Source of the DNA: Pseudoruegeria sp. SHC-113
Lineage (GTDB): Bacteria > Pseudomonadota > Alphaproteobacteria > Rhodobacterales > Rhodobacteraceae
NCBI RefSeq assembly: GCF_025376885.1
Contig: NZ_JAHUBR010000005.1
Span: forward strand, 1 to 64,000
Direction: 5' to 3'
Length of the DNA: 64,000 nt
Shown here: piece after piece, positions 1 to 11,723 of the stretch
Layout of the letters: each line of letters starts with the position of its first letter
Position numbering within the stretch: position 1 is the stretch's first letter
Program-made: the position numbers and the translations under genes
Notes under the pieces: model-generated
Database searches by the model: none
What the model saw: the letters and a program-made list of their open reading frames with translations, nothing else
What the model was told of the DNA's origin: nothing

Positions 1-594
1 CTGCGCGGCCTTCAGGATCTCGTTGTCGATCCCGCGCAGTCCTGCAAGGAACATCGCCATCACGAAGCCCGAGGTCTGCCAGACAGCGGCCAGCACCACC
101 GTGTAGATCGCGTAATCGCGGTTCTTGATCCAGTCGAACTGGAAGCTCTCCCAGCCCCATGTCTGCAGCACGTTCTCAAGCCCGATGCCGGGATCGAGGA
201 ACCATTTCCACGCGGTGCCCGTGACGATGAACGAAAGCGCCATCGGGTAGAGGTAGACGGTGCGGATCACCCCTTCGGCGCGGATCTTCTGATCGAGGAA
301 GATCGCCAGCCCAAGGCCCAGCACCGTGCAGATCGAGATGTAGAGCGCGGCAAACACGCCCATGTTCTTGAGCGAGATTTCCCAATGGCTGAGTCGCCAG
401 AGCTTGGAGTAGTTTTCCCACCCCACCAAGCCGAACGAGGGCAGAAGGCGGCTGTCGGTAAAGGACAGGTAGACCGAGAAAATGATGAAGCCGTAGACAA
501 AGACCAGAACCATGGCCAGCGACGGCGAGAGCACCAGTTTCGGCAGCCATGTCTGCAGCCGCGTCTTGAAATCCGCGTTGGCCATCTGTGCCAT
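1..594 (-). CDS. Sugar-type ABC transporter permease (MalF/UgpA-like), 3' part outside the window
   Basis: Inner-membrane permease of a carbohydrate-type ABC importer. The translation from the ATG at 594 gives about 198 residues and runs off the window edge. It starts with a short cytosolic tail, then a membrane segment around residues 22-42, then further hydrophobic stretches near 80-100 and 115-130. The visible end, GLRGIDNEILKAAQ, is the beginning of the EAA loop that contacts the ATPase. The ATG at 594 is preceded by a purine-rich ribosome site (AAGGGGG); a second ATG at 585 is possible. The gene follows the binding-protein gene on the same strand. It is clearly paralogous to the permease at 42340: both share the IYLYP/VYLYP and SFIVTGT blocks and an FDWI segment. 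The second permease and the ATPase are expected to the left of the window. Confidence 0.88.
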   Translation of the reverse strand, partial: MAQMANADFKTRLQTWLPKLVLSPSLAMVLVFVYGFIIFSVYLSFTDSRLLPSFGLVGWENYSKLWRLSHWEISLKNMGVFAALYISICTVLGLGLAIFLDQKIRAEGVIRTVYLYPMALSFIVTGTAWKWFLDPGIGLENVLQTWGWESFQFDWIKNRDYAIYTVVLAAVWQTSGFVMAMFLAGLRGIDNEILKAAQ

Positions 595-633
595 CACGCG
601 CCCCCCTTCAGGCAATTTGGATGTGTTCAGGGT

Positions 634-666
634 GTGGCGGAGCGGCTCAGGACCCCGCTCCGCCAC
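634..666 (-). terminator. Stem-loop between binding-protein and permease genes
   Basis: Perfect 12-bp inverted repeat (634-645 with 655-666) and a 9-nt loop, in the 90-nt gap after the binding-protein stop codon. No T-run follows. It may act as a partial terminator or a 3' mRNA stabiliser that favours binding-protein expression. Confidence 0.6.
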
Positions 667-684
667 GGGAGGATCGCTCAGTGC

Positions 685-1941
685 TTACTGGGCGATTTCC
701 ACGGCATCGACGAGCTCCAGCACCGCTTCAGCGCTGTCGAACTCACCGTTGAAGTGGGCGGTGATCACGTCATACATGGCATTTTTCACCGCGGCCGGGT
801 TGGCGTGGCCGTGGGCCATGGAGCCAAACAGGTTGCCGCTGGAAGCCGCCGCAGCGAGATCGGCCATGCCTTTCTTGCCGCAATCGTCGAAGGCTTCGTC
901 CGATACATCCGTGCGCGCCGGGACAGAGCCCTTCACCACGTTGAAGGCGGATTGGAACGAGGGCGACAGGATCGCGGAGGCCAGCGCGGCCTGTTCCTTG
1001 GACACCGCGCCGCCCTGATCGAACATCATGAACTGATCGGCGTTGAAGGTGACCTGATCCTGCGTGCCGGGGAAGCGGAAGCAGAGGAAATCCGCGCCTG
1101 GTGCCTTGCCGGCGTTCAAAAACTCGCCCTTGGCCCAATCGCCCATCATCTGGAACCCGGCCTCGCCATTGATCACCATCGCGGTGGCGAGGTTCCAGTC
1201 GCGGCCCGAGAAGTTCTCATCCACATTGGCGCGGATCACGGCCATGCGGTCGAAGGCTTCCTTCATCGCGTCCGAGCCGAGCACCTCGGCGTCCAGATCG
1301 ATGAAGGCGGCCTTGTAGCCGTCCGGCCCGAGGGTGGACATTGCGACGGCGTCAAACACCGTGGCGTCCTGCCAGGCCTGCCCGCCATGGGCGATCGGGG
1401 TGACTCCGGCGGCTTTGAGCGTCTCAAGCGCGGCGGCGAATTCCTCCCATGTTTCAGGCACGGCGATGCCATTGGCATCCAGCACCGCCTTGTTGGCCCA
1501 GACCCAGTTGGTGGAATGCACGTTCACGGGCGCGGAAACCCAAGCGCCATCGACCTTGGCAAAGGCCTGCAGCGCCTCGGGCACGACGGCATCCCAGCCC
1601 TCGGCGGCGGCCACATCATTGAGGTTGGCGAGCGCGCCTTGGTTGGCCCAGTCGAGAATGTCAAAGCCAAGGCCCTGCACGGCGGTGGGGGCATTGCCGG
1701 CGGTGACACGGGCGCGCAGCACCGTCATCGCCTGCTCGCCGCCGCCACCGGCCACGGGCATGTCCGTCCAGCCGATGCCCTGCCCTTCCAGATCCCCTTT
1801 CAGCACGTTGAGCGCCGCGGCCTCGCCGCCGGATGTCCACCAGTGCAGCACCTCCACCCCGTGGCCATCGGCCTGTGCGGCCCCGGCGGTGACAGACAGG
1901 GCCACCGCGATGGCCGTTTTCGTCTTCAGATATGAACGCAT
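685..1941 (-). CDS. Sugar-type ABC transporter substrate-binding protein
   Basis: Periplasmic solute-binding protein of the family-1 carbohydrate type (COG1653). From the ATG at 1941 it is 418 aa, with a Sec signal peptide of about 24 residues ending GAAQA. The mature start, [16 protein letters not shown], is typical of this family. I chose this start because GGAGG lies at 1946-1950 and the signal peptide follows directly; a longer in-frame start at 2004 would bury the signal. The gene lies 38 nt downstream of the aldehyde dehydrogenase. It is a paralogue of the protein at 40963, with matching blocks around [18 protein letters not shown] and [28 protein letters not shown]. The substrate cannot be read from sequence. 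Confidence 0.93.
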   Translation of the reverse strand: MRSYLKTKTAIAVALSVTAGAAQADGHGVEVLHWWTSGGEAAALNVLKGDLEGQGIGWTDMPVAGGGGEQAMTVLRARVTAGNAPTAVQGLGFDILDWANQGALANLNDVAAAEGWDAVVPEALQAFAKVDGAWVSAPVNVHSTNWVWANKAVLDANGIAVPETWEEFAAALETLKAAGVTPIAHGGQAWQDATVFDAVAMSTLGPDGYKAAFIDLDAEVLGSDAMKEAFDRMAVIRANVDENFSGRDWNLATAMVINGEAGFQMMGDWAKGEFLNAGKAPGADFLCFRFPGTQDQVTFNADQFMMFDQGGAVSKEQAALASAILSPSFQSAFNVVKGSVPARTDVSDEAFDDCGKKGMADLAAAASSGNLFGSMAHGHANPAAVKNAMYDVITAHFNGEFDSAEAVLELVDAVEIAQ

Positions 1942-1979
1942 TGTTAACCTCCCTAACTGCGTTTCACGATGCAGCGCGA

Positions 1980-3506
1980 TCAAGCCTCGCCCTGCGCAAC
2001 CCAAGGTGCCCGGCTGTCGCGCCCGATGCGCATCACCACCGATTTCACCTCCAGGAATTCCTCGTAGCCGTAGCGGCCGATCTCGCGGCCCTGCCCGGAT
2101 TGCTTCACCCCGCCAAAGGCCAGTTCAGGGAAGCCGTCCATCCAGGTGTTCGTCCAGACGGTGCCCGCCTGCGCGCGGCGCGCGAAGGTGAGGCAGCTGT
2201 GGATGTCATTGCTCCAGATCCCGGCCGAGAGGCCGTAATCGGAGTCATTCGTCAGCGCGATGGCCTCCTCCAGCGTGCGGAACGTCAGCACGGTGAGCAC
2301 CGGGCCGAAGACCTCCTCGCGCGCGATGGCCATATCGGGCGTCACGCCGCTGATCACGGTGGGCTGGTAGAACTGCGGCCCCAGCCCCTCCACCCGCAGC
2401 GGTGCACCGCCCAGCTCCAGCCGCGCGCCCTCGGCCAAGGCGGCCTGCACATAGCCGTCGATCTTGGAGGCGTGCTCCGCCGTCACGATGGCCCCGACCT
2501 GCGTGCTTGCGTCCAGCGGGTCGCCGAAGCGCACCTTGCGCGAGAGCGCCACGACGCGGGCCACGAAATCTTCCGCAATGTCCTCATGCACTATGATCCG
2601 GCTGGAGGAATTGCAGCACTGGCCGACGTTGAAATAGATACCGAAGGTCACCGCGTCGGCGGCGTTTTGCAGATCGGCGTCGGGCAGGATCACCTGCGGG
2701 TTCTTGCCGCCCAGTTCCAGCGCCACCTTCTTGAGCGTGCCGGAAGCGGCCTGCGTGATCCGCTTGCCGACGGCGGTGGAGCCGGTGAAGGTCACCATGT
2801 CCACCGCGTCATGGGTCGTCATCCGGCTGCCCACGGGATCGCCGTAGCCCAGCACAATGTTGCACACGCCGGCGGGCAAGCCGGCCTCGATGAGCAGCTC
2901 GCCCAGCATCACGGTGGAGGAGGGCGTCATTTCCGAAGGTTTCACCACTACGGTGCAGCCTGCGGCCAGCGCGAAGGGCAGTTTCTGGCTCAGGATCCAG
3001 AAGGGAAAATTCCACGGCGTGATGACCGAGACCACCCCGATCGGCTCCTTCACCACGACGCCCAGCATATCCTCGCCCAGGCTGTTGTGGCTGTCGCCAT
3101 GGGCCGTGCGCGCCAGCGCGGCGGCGTAGCGCCAAAGATCGGCTGCGCCGCCCACTTCGCCGCGCGCCTGCGTGATCGGCTTGCCGCTTTCCAGCGTCTC
3201 CTGAACCGCGATGCGCTCGACATTGGCCTCGATCAGATCGGCGACCTTCAGCAGTACGGCGGCCCGATCCTTCGCGGAGATACGACTCCAGATCCCCGCG
3301 TCAAAGGAGCGGCGGGCGGCGGAGACGGCAGCGTCAACTTCTGCTGCACTGCCGAGGGGCGCGCGGCTGACGACCACATCGTGGGAGGGCGAGACACGCT
3401 CGAAGCTTTCGCCGCCGTCGATCCATGCGCCGTCGATCAGGTGCCGCGCGGCAAAGACGGGGGGCAATTCGGAGGCCGTGGCCCGGTTGATGGTGAGATC
3501 TTTCAT
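1980..3506 (-). CDS. NAD(P)-dependent aldehyde dehydrogenase
   Basis: 508-aa member of the ALDH superfamily, which oxidises an aldehyde to its acid. Visible motifs are the oxyanion/cofactor motif TPWNFP (Asn166), the Rossmann loop FTGST near 240, the general base Glu264 in LELGGKNP, and the nucleophile in GQCC (Cys298). Length is normal for the family. The gene sits 3 nt after the enoyl-CoA hydratase gene in the same operon. With a crotonase upstream that could release an aldehyde, it may act like vanillin dehydrogenase or a similar aromatic or aliphatic aldehyde dehydrogenase. That role is inferred from gene order only. Confidence 0.93.
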   Translation of the reverse strand: MKDLTINRATASELPPVFAARHLIDGAWIDGGESFERVSPSHDVVVSRAPLGSAAEVDAAVSAARRSFDAGIWSRISAKDRAAVLLKVADLIEANVERIAVQETLESGKPITQARGEVGGAADLWRYAAALARTAHGDSHNSLGEDMLGVVVKEPIGVVSVITPWNFPFWILSQKLPFALAAGCTVVVKPSEMTPSSTVMLGELLIEAGLPAGVCNIVLGYGDPVGSRMTTHDAVDMVTFTGSTAVGKRITQAASGTLKKVALELGGKNPQVILPDADLQNAADAVTFGIYFNVGQCCNSSSRIIVHEDIAEDFVARVVALSRKVRFGDPLDASTQVGAIVTAEHASKIDGYVQAALAEGARLELGGAPLRVEGLGPQFYQPTVISGVTPDMAIAREEVFGPVLTVLTFRTLEEAIALTNDSDYGLSAGIWSNDIHSCLTFARRAQAGTVWTNTWMDGFPELAFGGVKQSGQGREIGRYGYEEFLEVKSVVMRIGRDSRAPWVAQGEA

Positions 3507-3509
3507 CGT

Positions 3510-4277
3510 TTACTGCCCGCTAAAATCTGGTGATCGTTTGGAGAGGAAGGCCGCGACGCCTTCGTCGCGATCAGCGCTGGCCCCGGCGGCGGCCCCGCCG
3601 AGCGCTTCGATGGCGGCGGCGCGGTCCTCGCCGACGGCGGCGTGGATCATCGCCTTGGTGATCTCGTTGGCGCGGGGCGAAACGGCGGCAAGCTCCGCCG
3701 CGATGGCCTGCGCAGCTGCGAGACTGTCCTCCGCGATCTCGGCCACGAAGCCGAAGCGAAGCGCGCGCTCCGCCGGGATGCGGCGGCCAAAGAGGGCAAT
3801 GTCCTTCACCACCGACTCGGGCAGCAAGCGCAGCAGCCGCTGGCTGCCGGACCAGCCCGGCACGATGCCGACCTTGCCTTCGGGCAGCGCCAGCGTGGCG
3901 CGGGGGGTGATCACGCGGATGTCGCAGCAGGCGGCCAGTTCCAGCCCGCCACCGAAAGCATGGCCGTTCAAAGCGCCGATGGTGGGTTTGGAGAGCCGCG
4001 CCAGCCGGTCAAAGATCCGGTGGCCGTCGCGCACCCAGCTGCGGGCGAACTCCGCCGGGCTCAGCTGGCCCCATTCCGAAATATCCGCGCCGCAACAGAA
4101 AGCCTTGGGGCCCGCCCCAGTGAGGATCACGGCGCGCACATCGGGGGCGCGGTCCAGCGCGTCCAGATGGGCGGAAAGCTCCTGCAGCATACCCGTTGTC
4201 AGCGCGTTCAGCTTGGGCGCGTTCTCCAGCGTCAGCACGGCCACGGGGCCGGTGTGGGTAAGGGTGACGCAACTCAT
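3510..4277 (-). CDS. Enoyl-CoA hydratase/isomerase (crotonase) family protein
   Basis: 255-aa crotonase-fold enzyme acting on acyl-CoA thioesters. The oxyanion-hole segments are CGADI (about residue 62) and GHAFGGGLEL (about 100), and a PEGKVGIVPGWSGSQRLL block carries the first catalytic Glu. At the position of the second hydratase Glu the sequence seems to carry Asp (VKDIALFG), so the reaction may be hydration, lyase or isomerase chemistry. The start ATG overlaps the CoA-transferase stop by 4 nt (ATGA), which implies translational coupling. A CoA-transferase, crotonase and aldehyde dehydrogenase in series resembles side-chain shortening of hydroxycinnamate-like acids, but other acids are equally possible. 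Confidence 0.88.
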   Translation of the reverse strand: MSCVTLTHTGPVAVLTLENAPKLNALTTGMLQELSAHLDALDRAPDVRAVILTGAGPKAFCCGADISEWGQLSPAEFARSWVRDGHRIFDRLARLSKPTIGALNGHAFGGGLELAACCDIRVITPRATLALPEGKVGIVPGWSGSQRLLRLLPESVVKDIALFGRRIPAERALRFGFVAEIAEDSLAAAQAIAAELAAVSPRANEITKAMIHAAVGEDRAAAIEALGGAAAGASADRDEGVAAFLSKRSPDFSGQ

Positions 4278-5845
4278 AGGCTCAGCCCCATTGGCCCCTG
4301 CGCCAGCAGATCGGCTGCCATCCGCCGGGCGTTCTCGGCCACCTGCACGCGGCCCTCGCTCGCGGCCACGATATGGGCCTGCGGATCGATGCCCGGCATG
4401 ATCTCGGTAGCGACAAGCCCACTTTCGGTGAGCCGGATCACGCAGCGCTCGGTGATGTAGAGCACGTTCTGCCCCTGCTCCCGCGCCCGTTTGCCCGAGA
4501 AGGTGACATGCTCCACCTTCTCCACCATCTTGGTGAACTTGCCCGGTGCCTCGATGTTGAGCCCGGTTTCCGTAAACCCGACCTTGGCCCCGGCTTCGAA
4601 CCAGCCGGAAAAAACGATGTTTTTCGCCTTTGCCGTGATGTCCACGAAGCCGCCGCAGCCCGCGGTGAGATAGGGCTTCTTGCCCAGTTTGGAGACGTTT
4701 ACGTTGCCCTCTACATCCACTTCGAGGAAGGAGAGGAAGGAAACGTCAAACCCCGCGCCCTGGAAGTAGATGAACTGCTGCGGCGAGGGCATGAAGGCAT
4801 CGGCGTTAGAGGCGCAGCCGAAGGCGAAACCGGTCAGCGGCATGCCCCCCACCGCGCCCTGTTCGATGGCCCATGTCACTGCTTCCGGGTGGCCCTCCTC
4901 CAACAGGATACGCGGCACCATGGCGCTGATCCCGAAGCCGAGGTTGGCCGTCATCCCGCGCTTCAGCTCCAGCGCGGCGCGGCGGGCGATGACCTTCTCG
5001 ACCCCGTGCTCGGCCAGCGCGAAGCTGCTCCAGGGGCGCAGGATCTCGCCGGAGATGGCGGGATCATATTGGGTTTCGGTCGTCTGCTTCTGGTCGGGGT
5101 CCACCACGACGCAATCCACCAGATGGCCCGGCACGCGCACATCATGGGGGCGCAGCGAACCGCTGGCCGTGATGCGCTTGACCTGCGCGATCACCTGCCC
5201 GCCGTTGTTGCGCGCGGCGATGGCCTGCTCCAGCCCGCCGAGGTAGGCGCCCTCGTGTTCATAAGTCAGGTTGCCGCGCTCATCGGCGGTGGTGGCGCGC
5301 AATATGGCGACATCCGGCAGGATATTGGGGAAATGCAGCCAGGTTTTGCCGTCGAACGCCACGCGGCGCACGATAGGGGCCGCCGCTCCGCGCGCGTTCA
5401 TCGCGCAGCCCTGACGCTCGGGATCCACGAAGGTGTCCAGCCCGACTTCCGTCAGCACGCCGGGGCGCTGCGCGGCGGCCTCGCGGTGCATGTCAAAGAG
5501 GATGCCGGAGGGCACGTTATAGGCGGCGACGCGATCCTCCACGATCATCTTCCAGATCGCGGGCATTTCCACGCTGGAGGGCCCCGAGGGGTAGGAGCCC
5601 GCCAGCACGCGGGCGAGCAGGCCGTCCTGCGCGATGTGGTCCATCCCTTTCACGCCATAGACATCGCCGGCGGCAATCGGGTGCAGCGCGGTGATGGCTT
5701 GCGGGTGGCCCTCAGTGGCGAAGCGCGCGCCGATGGCGGCGAGCACGGCATCCGGGCAGCCAAGGGCAGAGGAGGAGGAGACCGTCACAACAGCCCCATC
5801 GGCAATGCGCGCCACGGCCTCTGCAACGGGGACGATTTTGGACAT
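4274..5845 (-). CDS. Family I acyl-CoA:carboxylate CoA-transferase (propionate CoA-transferase-like)
   Basis: 523-aa fused alpha/beta CoA-transferase that would activate a carboxylic acid by moving CoA from an acyl-CoA donor. The N-terminal half has the first CoA-transferase fold, and the C-terminal half carries the catalytic glutamate in WAIEQGAVGG, comparable with the ENG motif of propionate CoA-transferases. I chose the ATG at 5845 because it has an AAGGAGG ribosome site 5-6 nt upstream; the longer in-frame start at 5893 has none and would extend over the operator palindrome. It is the first gene of an operon that runs leftward through hydratase, aldehyde dehydrogenase and ABC importer genes. 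Confidence 0.88.
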   Translation of the reverse strand: MSKIVPVAEAVARIADGAVVTVSSSSALGCPDAVLAAIGARFATEGHPQAITALHPIAAGDVYGVKGMDHIAQDGLLARVLAGSYPSGPSSVEMPAIWKMIVEDRVAAYNVPSGILFDMHREAAAQRPGVLTEVGLDTFVDPERQGCAMNARGAAAPIVRRVAFDGKTWLHFPNILPDVAILRATTADERGNLTYEHEGAYLGGLEQAIAARNNGGQVIAQVKRITASGSLRPHDVRVPGHLVDCVVVDPDQKQTTETQYDPAISGEILRPWSSFALAEHGVEKVIARRAALELKRGMTANLGFGISAMVPRILLEEGHPEAVTWAIEQGAVGGMPLTGFAFGCASNADAFMPSPQQFIYFQGAGFDVSFLSFLEVDVEGNVNVSKLGKKPYLTAGCGGFVDITAKAKNIVFSGWFEAGAKVGFTETGLNIEAPGKFTKMVEKVEHVTFSGKRAREQGQNVLYITERCVIRLTESGLVATEIMPGIDPQAHIVAASEGRVQVAENARRMAADLLAQGPMGLSL

Positions 5846-5880
5846 GGCTACCTCCTTGCGCTCACGATCCGGAGCGCCTA

Positions 5881-5917
5881 TGGAACGTTCCAAAAGTGGG
5901 TTTACTGGAACGTTCCA
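5881..5917 (-). promoter_or_regulatory. Twin 12-bp palindromes TGGAACGTTCCA (likely operator)
   Basis: Two identical perfect palindromes, TGGAACGTTCCA, at 5881-5892 and 5906-5917, 25 bp from centre to centre. They lie 36-72 bp upstream of the CoA-transferase start, where a promoter is expected. A central CG in a short perfect palindrome is typical of LacI-family operators; this family assignment is inference. No LacI gene is in the window, so the regulator may lie beyond the left edge. Confidence 0.75.
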
Positions 5918-5983
5918 ATTGCGTCAAGAAGGATTCTCCTGAAGCGTGGGTTTTCGTGCTTTGCTGGGGGCGGGCAGGGCGAG

Positions 5984-6004
5984 ATTATGAGCGGGGCTCA
6001 TAAT
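5984..6004 (+). promoter_or_regulatory. Perfect inverted repeat ATTATGAGC-GGG-GCTCATAAT upstream of methionine synthase
   Basis: 9-bp perfect arms around a 3-bp spacer, 83 bp upstream of the metH start and inside the divergent intergenic region. The size and symmetry suit a dimeric repressor such as a methionine- or SAH-responsive regulator. An RNA hairpin is also possible. No SAM or SAH riboswitch consensus was recognised here. Confidence 0.5.
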
Positions 6005-6086
6005 AATCCCGCCAAACATTCATTTCACTTCATGTTAGCGCGGTGCTATCCCCTCCGCGCCCTTACCTGTGCTGGATGGATTCCCC

Positions 6087-7138
6087 ATGCTGAACTTTGC
6101 CCTGCCCGAAACGCCTGCTCTGGCCCAGCTGCGTGCGCTTGCCGCCGAACGAATCCTCGTTCTGGATGGCGCGATGGGCACGATGATCCAGACGCTCGGC
6201 ATGACGGAAGAGGATTTCACCGGCGGCGGCCATATCCACGGCCCCGGCTGCCGGCATCACTACCACCCGGAGCATCCGCAGCAAGGCAACAACGATCTTC
6301 TGGTGCTGACCCAGCCCAAGGCGGTGGAGGACATCCAGTTCACCTTCGCCATGGCGGGGGCCGATATTCTGGAGACCAACACGTTTTCCTCCACCACCAT
6401 CGCGCAGGCCGATTACGGGCTGGAAGCGGCGGTTTTTGATCTGAACGTGGCCGGGGCGCAGGTGGCCCGCCGCGCCGCCGATCGCGCCGCCGCGGAAGAT
6501 GGCAAGCCGCGCTTCGTGGCCGGGGCCGTTGGCCCGACGAACCGCACCGCCTCGATCAGCCCCGACGTGAACGATCCCGGTTATCGCGCCGTCAGCTTCG
6601 ATGATCTGCGCATCGCCTATGGCCAGCAGATTGATGGCCTCATCACAGGCGGCTCCGATCTGATCCTGATCGAAACCATCTTCGACACGCTCAACGCCAA
6701 GGCGGCGATCTTTGCCGCCTTCGAGAGCTTCTCCCGCGCGGGCAAGCGGCTGCCGATCATGATCTCGGGCACGATCACCGATGCCTCCGGCCGCACGCTT
6801 TCGGGCCAGACGCCCACCGCCTTCTGGCACTCCGTCGCCCATGCCCGCCCCTTCACCGTGGGGCTGAACTGCGCGCTCGGCGCCGAGGCCATGCGCCCCC
6901 ATATCACCGAGATCGCCAGCGTCGCCACGTCGCTCACCTGCGCCTATCCGAACGCCGGCCTGCCTAATGCCTTCGGCCAGTATGACGAAACCCCGGATCA
7001 AACAGCTGCGCAGGTGGCGAATTTCGCACGCGACGGGATCGTCAACGTCGTGGGCGGCTGTTGCGGAACCACGCCCGACCACATCCGCGCAATTGCGCAA
7101 GCCGTTGCCCCCTTCGCCCCCCGCAAGGTGACCGTATA

Positions 7139-7139
<1 letters not shown>
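6087..7139 (+). CDS. metH: Methionine synthase, homocysteine-binding subunit (split MetH, N-terminal part)
   Basis: 350-aa zinc-dependent homocysteine S-methyltransferase module, equivalent to the first domain of cobalamin-dependent methionine synthase. Zinc ligands are visible in VGLNCALGA (about residue 263) and in GGCCGTTP near the C terminus. [13 protein letters not shown] at the N terminus is typical of the HCY-binding barrel. I used the ATG at 6087 (GGATGGA upstream) rather than the GTG at 6069, which lacks a ribosome site. The stop codon overlaps the next ATG by one base (TAATG), so the two halves are translationally coupled. E. coli MetH is a single chain; this two-gene form is, to my knowledge, common in Rhodobacteraceae. 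Confidence 0.93.
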
Positions 7140-9868
<2,729 letters not shown>

Positions 9869-9871
9869 GCG

Positions 9872-9955
9872 CGACAGGGCAAAACGGGTCCTGTCGGGCC
9901 GGAAATGGCCCTGAAAAAGGAAGATGAGGCGCTGCCCGCAGCTGCTGCGCCTCAT
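9872..9955 (+). terminator. Stem-loops after metH
   Basis: Two hairpins lie between the convergent metH and dehydrogenase genes: CGACAGG (9872-9878) with CCTGTCG (9890-9896), and ATGAGGCGC (9924-9932) with GCGCCTCAT (9947-9955). No long T-run follows either one, so bidirectional termination is likely but not certain. Confidence 0.5.
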
Positions 9956-10097
9956 TGGTAATACAACATAATCATGATTATAGGGCTTAGTTGGCTGTCA
10001 GCTGGCCTCTGACCGGGGCCAGCGCTTTGGTCGACCGGTCGGGCGTCGCAGGATCGACCAGCGGCGTGATCTGCCGGCGCACCCTTCAGCCGCCGCC

Positions 10098-11618
10098 TCA
10101 GGCTTGCGGCAGCAGTGCGGCGGGGATGTCCTGGTAGCAGACGGGGCGCAGGAAACGGCGGATGGAGAGCGTGCCCACGGAGGTGGCCCCGAAGTTCGTG
10201 GAGGCCGGATAGGGGCCGCCGTGCACCATCGCGTCGCAGACCTCGACCCCGGTGGGAAAGCCGTTGGCCAACACCCGGCCCGCCTTGCGCTCGAGCACCG
10301 GCATCAGCGCGCGTGCCTCGGGCAGATCGCTCTCCTCCATCTGCAGGGTGCAGGTCAGCTGGCCTTGCAGCGCGCAGGCGACGGCCAGCCGCTCCGCCGC
10401 ATCTTCGCAGGTGACGATCAGGCCCAGCGGGCCGAAGACCTCCTCCTGCAGCGCCGGATTTTCCAACCATTGCCGCGCGCTGGTGCGGTAAAGGGCGGGC
10501 CGTGCCTGACGGGGCGGGTTTTCCGCCTGCAGCAGGCATTCAACACCCTCGATGGCGGCAAGATGCTGTTGTTCGTGGCGATAGGCGGCGGCGATGCCTT
10601 CAGTGAGCATCACCTGCGCGCCTGTCTGTGCGAGGGCGGTGCGGGTGGTGGCCGCAAAGGCCTCGGCCTCGGCCTCCGCCCCTGCCCCCGCGGGCAGAAG
10701 CGCGAGGCCGGGATTGGTGCAGAACTGCCCCGCGCCCAGAGTGAGCGAGGCCGCCCAGCCAGTGGCGATCTCCGCCCCGCGCGCATGCAGCGCGCCGGGC
10801 AACACGACCATCGGGTTCACCGAGCCCAGCTCGCCGAAGAAGGGGATGGGCTCGGGCCGCGCGGCGCAGAGATCAAAGAGCGCACGGCCCCCGGTGAGCG
10901 AGCCTGTGAAGCCCACCGCCTTGATGCGCGGATGCTGCACCAGCGCCGCGCCCACGCTGCGATCCCCCCCCTGAATCAGGCTGAACACCCCCGGCGCGAT
11001 GCCGCAGGCGGTGAGGGCCGCCAGAACCGCCTCGGCCACGATTTCGCCGGTGCCGGGATGGGCGGAATGGCCCTTCACGATCACCGGACAGCCAGCGGCG
11101 AGCGCGGCGGCGGTGTCGCCCCCGGCCACGGAGAAGGCGAGCGGGAAGTTTGACGCGCCAAACACCGCCACCGGCCCCACCGGGCGCTGCATCAGGCGCA
11201 GATCCGGGCGCGGCAGGGGGGCGCGGTCGGGCAGCGCGGGATCGTGGCGGGCGTCCAGATGGGCGCCCGCGCGAATGTGGCTGGCGAAGAGGCGCAGCTG
11301 GCCGGTGGTGCGCCCGCGCTCACCCTCCAGCCGCGCGGCGGGCAGGCCTGTTTCCTGCGTGCCGATCTCGGTGATTTCGGCGGCACGGGCCTCGATCTCG
11401 GCGGCGATGGTGTCAAGGAAATCGGCGCGCGCCGCAGCCGGAAGCGCGCTGTAGCTGGCGAAGGCGGCTTCTGCAGCCTCTGCCGCTGCGGCCACGTCTG
11501 CGGCGCGGCCCACCGAGTAGCTATGGCTTGGCCCATGTGCGGGTCTGGAGGTGAAACGGTCGGGGGCCGACACCCAAGTGCCGGCGATCAGGTGGTTTCC
11601 GTTAGGTGTGAAGGGCAT
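10098..11618 (-). CDS. 2,5-dioxovalerate (alpha-ketoglutarate semialdehyde) dehydrogenase
   Basis: 506-aa aldehyde dehydrogenase of the ketoglutarate-semialdehyde type, expected to convert 2,5-dioxopentanoate to 2-oxoglutarate. Landmarks are GASNFPLAFS (Asn157), the general base Glu263 in FGELGSVNP, and the nucleophile Cys300 in GAGQFCTNPG. The last motif, with Phe before Cys, is characteristic of this branch. The cofactor pocket has IVKGHSAHPGT. This would be the final step of hydroxyproline breakdown by the enzymes at 13866-18036. I used the ATG at 11618; an in-frame ATG at 11660 exists but has no ribosome site and overlaps the operator region. The gene lies 105 nt downstream of the GntR gene and has its own palindrome. 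Confidence 0.88.
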   Translation of the reverse strand: MPFTPNGNHLIAGTWVSAPDRFTSRPAHGPSHSYSVGRAADVAAAAEAAEAAFASYSALPAAARADFLDTIAAEIEARAAEITEIGTQETGLPAARLEGERGRTTGQLRLFASHIRAGAHLDARHDPALPDRAPLPRPDLRLMQRPVGPVAVFGASNFPLAFSVAGGDTAAALAAGCPVIVKGHSAHPGTGEIVAEAVLAALTACGIAPGVFSLIQGGDRSVGAALVQHPRIKAVGFTGSLTGGRALFDLCAARPEPIPFFGELGSVNPMVVLPGALHARGAEIATGWAASLTLGAGQFCTNPGLALLPAGAGAEAEAEAFAATTRTALAQTGAQVMLTEGIAAAYRHEQQHLAAIEGVECLLQAENPPRQARPALYRTSARQWLENPALQEEVFGPLGLIVTCEDAAERLAVACALQGQLTCTLQMEESDLPEARALMPVLERKAGRVLANGFPTGVEVCDAMVHGGPYPASTNFGATSVGTLSIRRFLRPVCYQDIPAALLPQA

Positions 11619-11663
11619 GGGATGGGGCCTTTTCGCGCGGGGGTGGGTGAGTCTCTTCATTTA

Positions 11664-11678
11664 TGGATATTGTATCCA
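11664..11678 (-). promoter_or_regulatory. Candidate GntR operator TGGAT-N5-ATCCA
   Basis: TGGATATTGTATCCA, with 6-bp arms and a 3-bp centre, lies between the GntR gene and the dehydrogenase start. It matches the arms of the site at 18165. Confidence 0.6.
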
Positions 11679-11723
11679 ATTTGAGAGCGTAGGCAACCCC
11701 TGCCCCGCCCAACCGCCGCGCAT

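Noticed and set aside
385-1935. Long open frames antisense to real genes (for example 516 aa here, 688 aa at 4373, 660 aa at 36913)
   Set aside because: These are mirror frames of high-GC genes, with His/Arg/Gly-rich translations and no family motifs.
5846-6086. SAM-II or SAH riboswitch upstream of metH
   Set aside because: I looked for the pseudoknot-type conserved bases of these riboswitches and did not find them; only a simple inverted repeat is present.
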